Assembly: GCA_030591195.1 (NCBI GenBank)
Contig: JAUVBO010000284.1
Location: 1-5,487 of the forward strand
Source: Pseudomonadota bacterium
GTDB lineage: Bacteria; Myxococcota; Polyangia; GCA-2747355; JACKDQ01
Direction of reading: 5' to 3'
Length of the DNA stretch: 5,487 bases
Shown in pieces: positions 4,241-5,487 of this stretch. The position numbers and the translations under genes are program-made. The notes under the pieces are model-generated. The model saw only the letters and a list, made by a program, of their open reading frames with translations. It was not told the DNA's origin and did not search any database. Every line of letters starts with the position of its first letter. Positions within the stretch are counted from its first letter, which is position 1.

Positions 4241-5487
4241 CTACTGAATCCGGCTGCCGACGAAGGTGTTGGTGGTCCGATCGATCGGCGCCGAGGCCGC
4301 GCCGAAGGTGAACGTCCCGGTCCACTGACCGTTGGTGAGCAGGTCGGGAGAGCTGTCGTTGTTCTGGTCGACCAGGCTGGTCTCGCCCTCGATCGTCAGC
4401 GCCGTCGTGTCGGCGTTGAGGTTGGCCAGCCGGCCCTCGAAGTAGCCGGCGAGCACGTCCACCGCCATCCGGCAGGCCCCTGACCAGAGGGACTGGCCGC
4501 CGAGCTTGACCGTGTCGTTGATCGTCCCGCCGATGCTCTGGCAGTCGACCCAGCCATCGAGCAGGTCCGCCATGTTATGGGCGGCGGGGTCGATGGTCGG
4601 GATCACCAGCTCGTTGAGCGCCACCAGCACGAACGAGCCCCACTTGAGGTCGAAGGTGTGCTGCTGGAGCTTGTGGCGGAAGAGGCCCGTGCTGTGGCTC
4701 GGCAGCGCCGAGACCTGGAGGCCGTGCACGGCTGGCTCGGCCATGCCCAGCGCGGCGAACGAGTACTCGGCGCGCCGGCCGTTGAGGTCCCAGGCGATCG
4801 TCTTCAGCGTGTGGCTCGCCAGGGTGACCTGCTGGGAAGAGCTGGCAACGACCTGCGACGAGATCTGGAAGCGCCGGTTGATCGTCGAGAGGTCCTGGGC
4901 CAGCTGCTTCAGCTGGCTGACCATCTTGGGCGCGGAGCCGAGGATCAGGTCGTTCACCTTGCTGCCGAGCACCCCACGGAACAGCTTGGCGACGGTGGTG
5001 ACCGCCGAGTTGTCGACCTTGGCCAGGATGCGGTCGACCAGGAACAGGCCGGGATCGTCGGGCTCGTCGGACATCTCGTTGAGCATGCTCAGGACCTCGC
5101 CGACCTTGGTCCCCGTGAAAGAGGTCTGGATGTTGAAGTTGCTGGTCAGCGAGTAGGTCCCGCTGAGGCCGCCCGCGGCGGTGCCCGGGACGGGAGCCGA
5201 GCCCTGACCGATCACCACCACCCACTCGACGCGATCGCCGCGGGACGAGCGGGCCTCGACCCGGAGCTGGCCCGGGACCTGTCCCGCCTGGAGCACCGTC
5301 GAGGCCACGCCGTAGACGTCGGTCTGAGCGACGTAGGCTGCGAGCCGGGTGTCGCGGCCATCGCTGGCAAAGGCAAAGCTGATCGACTCGTTCGGCAAGC
5401 CGGCGCCGTTGTCGCTGTACCTAACCAGCAACGTCGCGCTCGACCCCAGGGCGACGTAGACGGTCGGCGAACCGACGATCGCCAGCC
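4241..5487 (-). CDS. Ig-like domain protein, C-terminal part (runs off the right edge)
   Basis: Open from the right window edge to a TAG at 4241-4243, giving 414 visible residues; the true N-terminus is outside, so signal peptide and full length are unknown. An internal TTG at 5431 is not a credible start because the Ig-like pattern continues upstream of it. Visible residues 1 to about 92 fit a bacterial Ig-like domain of the invasin Big-1 kind: alternating beta-strands with DNGAGLPNESISFAF, then TDVYGVASTVL and PGQLRVEARS, the usual D-x-x-G-x-A and G-x-L-x-V-x-A positions. A Gly/Pro/Ala linker (about 94-107) leads to a long region I do not recognise (about 108-414), beginning GTYSLTSNFNI. 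It contains a helical-looking middle (about 128-215), two cysteines (315 and 338), an Asp/Asn loop DQNNDSSPD at 373-381 resembling a calcium-binding loop, and terminal strands GQWTGTF to FVGSRIQ. A surface or secreted role is inferred from the Ig domain. The prenyltransferase follows after 138 bp. Confidence 0.88.
   Translation of the reverse strand, partial: LAIVGSPTVYVALGSSATLLVRYSDNGAGLPNESISFAFASDGRDTRLAAYVAQTDVYGVASTVLQAGQVPGQLRVEARSSRGDRVEWVVVIGQGSAPVPGTAAGGLSGTYSLTSNFNIQTSFTGTKVGEVLSMLNEMSDEPDDPGLFLVDRILAKVDNSAVTTVAKLFRGVLGSKVNDLILGSAPKMVSQLKQLAQDLSTINRRFQISSQVVASSSQQVTLASHTLKTIAWDLNGRRAEYSFAALGMAEPAVHGLQVSALPSHSTGLFRHKLQQHTFDLKWGSFVLVALNELVIPTIDPAAHNMADLLDGWVDCQSIGGTINDTVKLGGQSLWSGACRMAVDVLAGYFEGRLANLNADTTALTIEGETSLVDQNNDSSPDLLTNGQWTGTFTFGAASAPIDRTTNTFVGSRIQ

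Noticed and set aside
4506..5156. 216-residue frames on both strands inside the Ig-like gene
   Set aside because: Neither shows a domain, signal peptide or ribosome binding site, and the accepted frame has clear Ig-like strand patterns and stays open to the window edge.

Overview
The window (about 5.5 kb, very GC-rich, strong G/C preference at third codon positions) looks like chromosomal DNA of a myxobacterium-like organism (Myxococcota / former Deltaproteobacteria). The support is indirect. There is a secreted metzincin protease whose C-terminus resembles a MYXO-CTERM sorting signal. There is a lipoprotein with a long Asp/Gly/Ala/Thr linker ahead of a beta-helix. There is also a large Ig-like secreted protein. 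No ribosomal, tRNA or other phylogenetic marker is present, so the assignment is an inference.

Layout from left to right: (1) 53-439, minus: a small tail-anchored zinc-ribbon protein with an acidic hexapeptide repeat at its N-terminus. (2) 440-621: a divergent intergenic region, part of which stays open in frame with gene 1 and encodes a Cys-rich stretch. (3) 622-1452, plus: a secreted matrixin-like zinc metalloprotease. (4) 1472-2971, minus: a lipoprotein carrying a right-handed parallel beta-helix; it converges with gene 3 across only 19 bp. (5) 2972-3199: a non-coding stretch with a cluster of inverted repeats and a candidate promoter for gene 4. (6) 3200-4102, minus: a UbiA/MenA-type membrane prenyltransferase. 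(7) 4103-4240: a leader and intergenic region with a perfect 9-4-9 bp inverted repeat just upstream of gene 6. (8) 4241-5487, minus: the C-terminal part of a protein with a bacterial Ig-like domain followed by a long unrecognised region; its N-terminus lies beyond the right edge.

The genes do not form an obvious pathway. Three of the five (protease, beta-helix lipoprotein, Ig-like protein) look like envelope or secreted proteins. The prenyltransferase has no menaquinone or ubiquinone genes beside it. Genes 4, 6 and 8 share a strand, but the gaps between them (138 and 228 bp) contain regulatory-looking structure, so separate transcription units are more likely than a tight operon. I see no mobile element, CRISPR array, RNA gene or phage signature, and no convincing new multi-gene system. 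The points most worth checking are the inverted repeat before the prenyltransferase, the unrecognised C-terminal region of the Ig-like protein, the atypical C-terminal sorting signal on the protease, and the start-site question for the zinc-ribbon gene.
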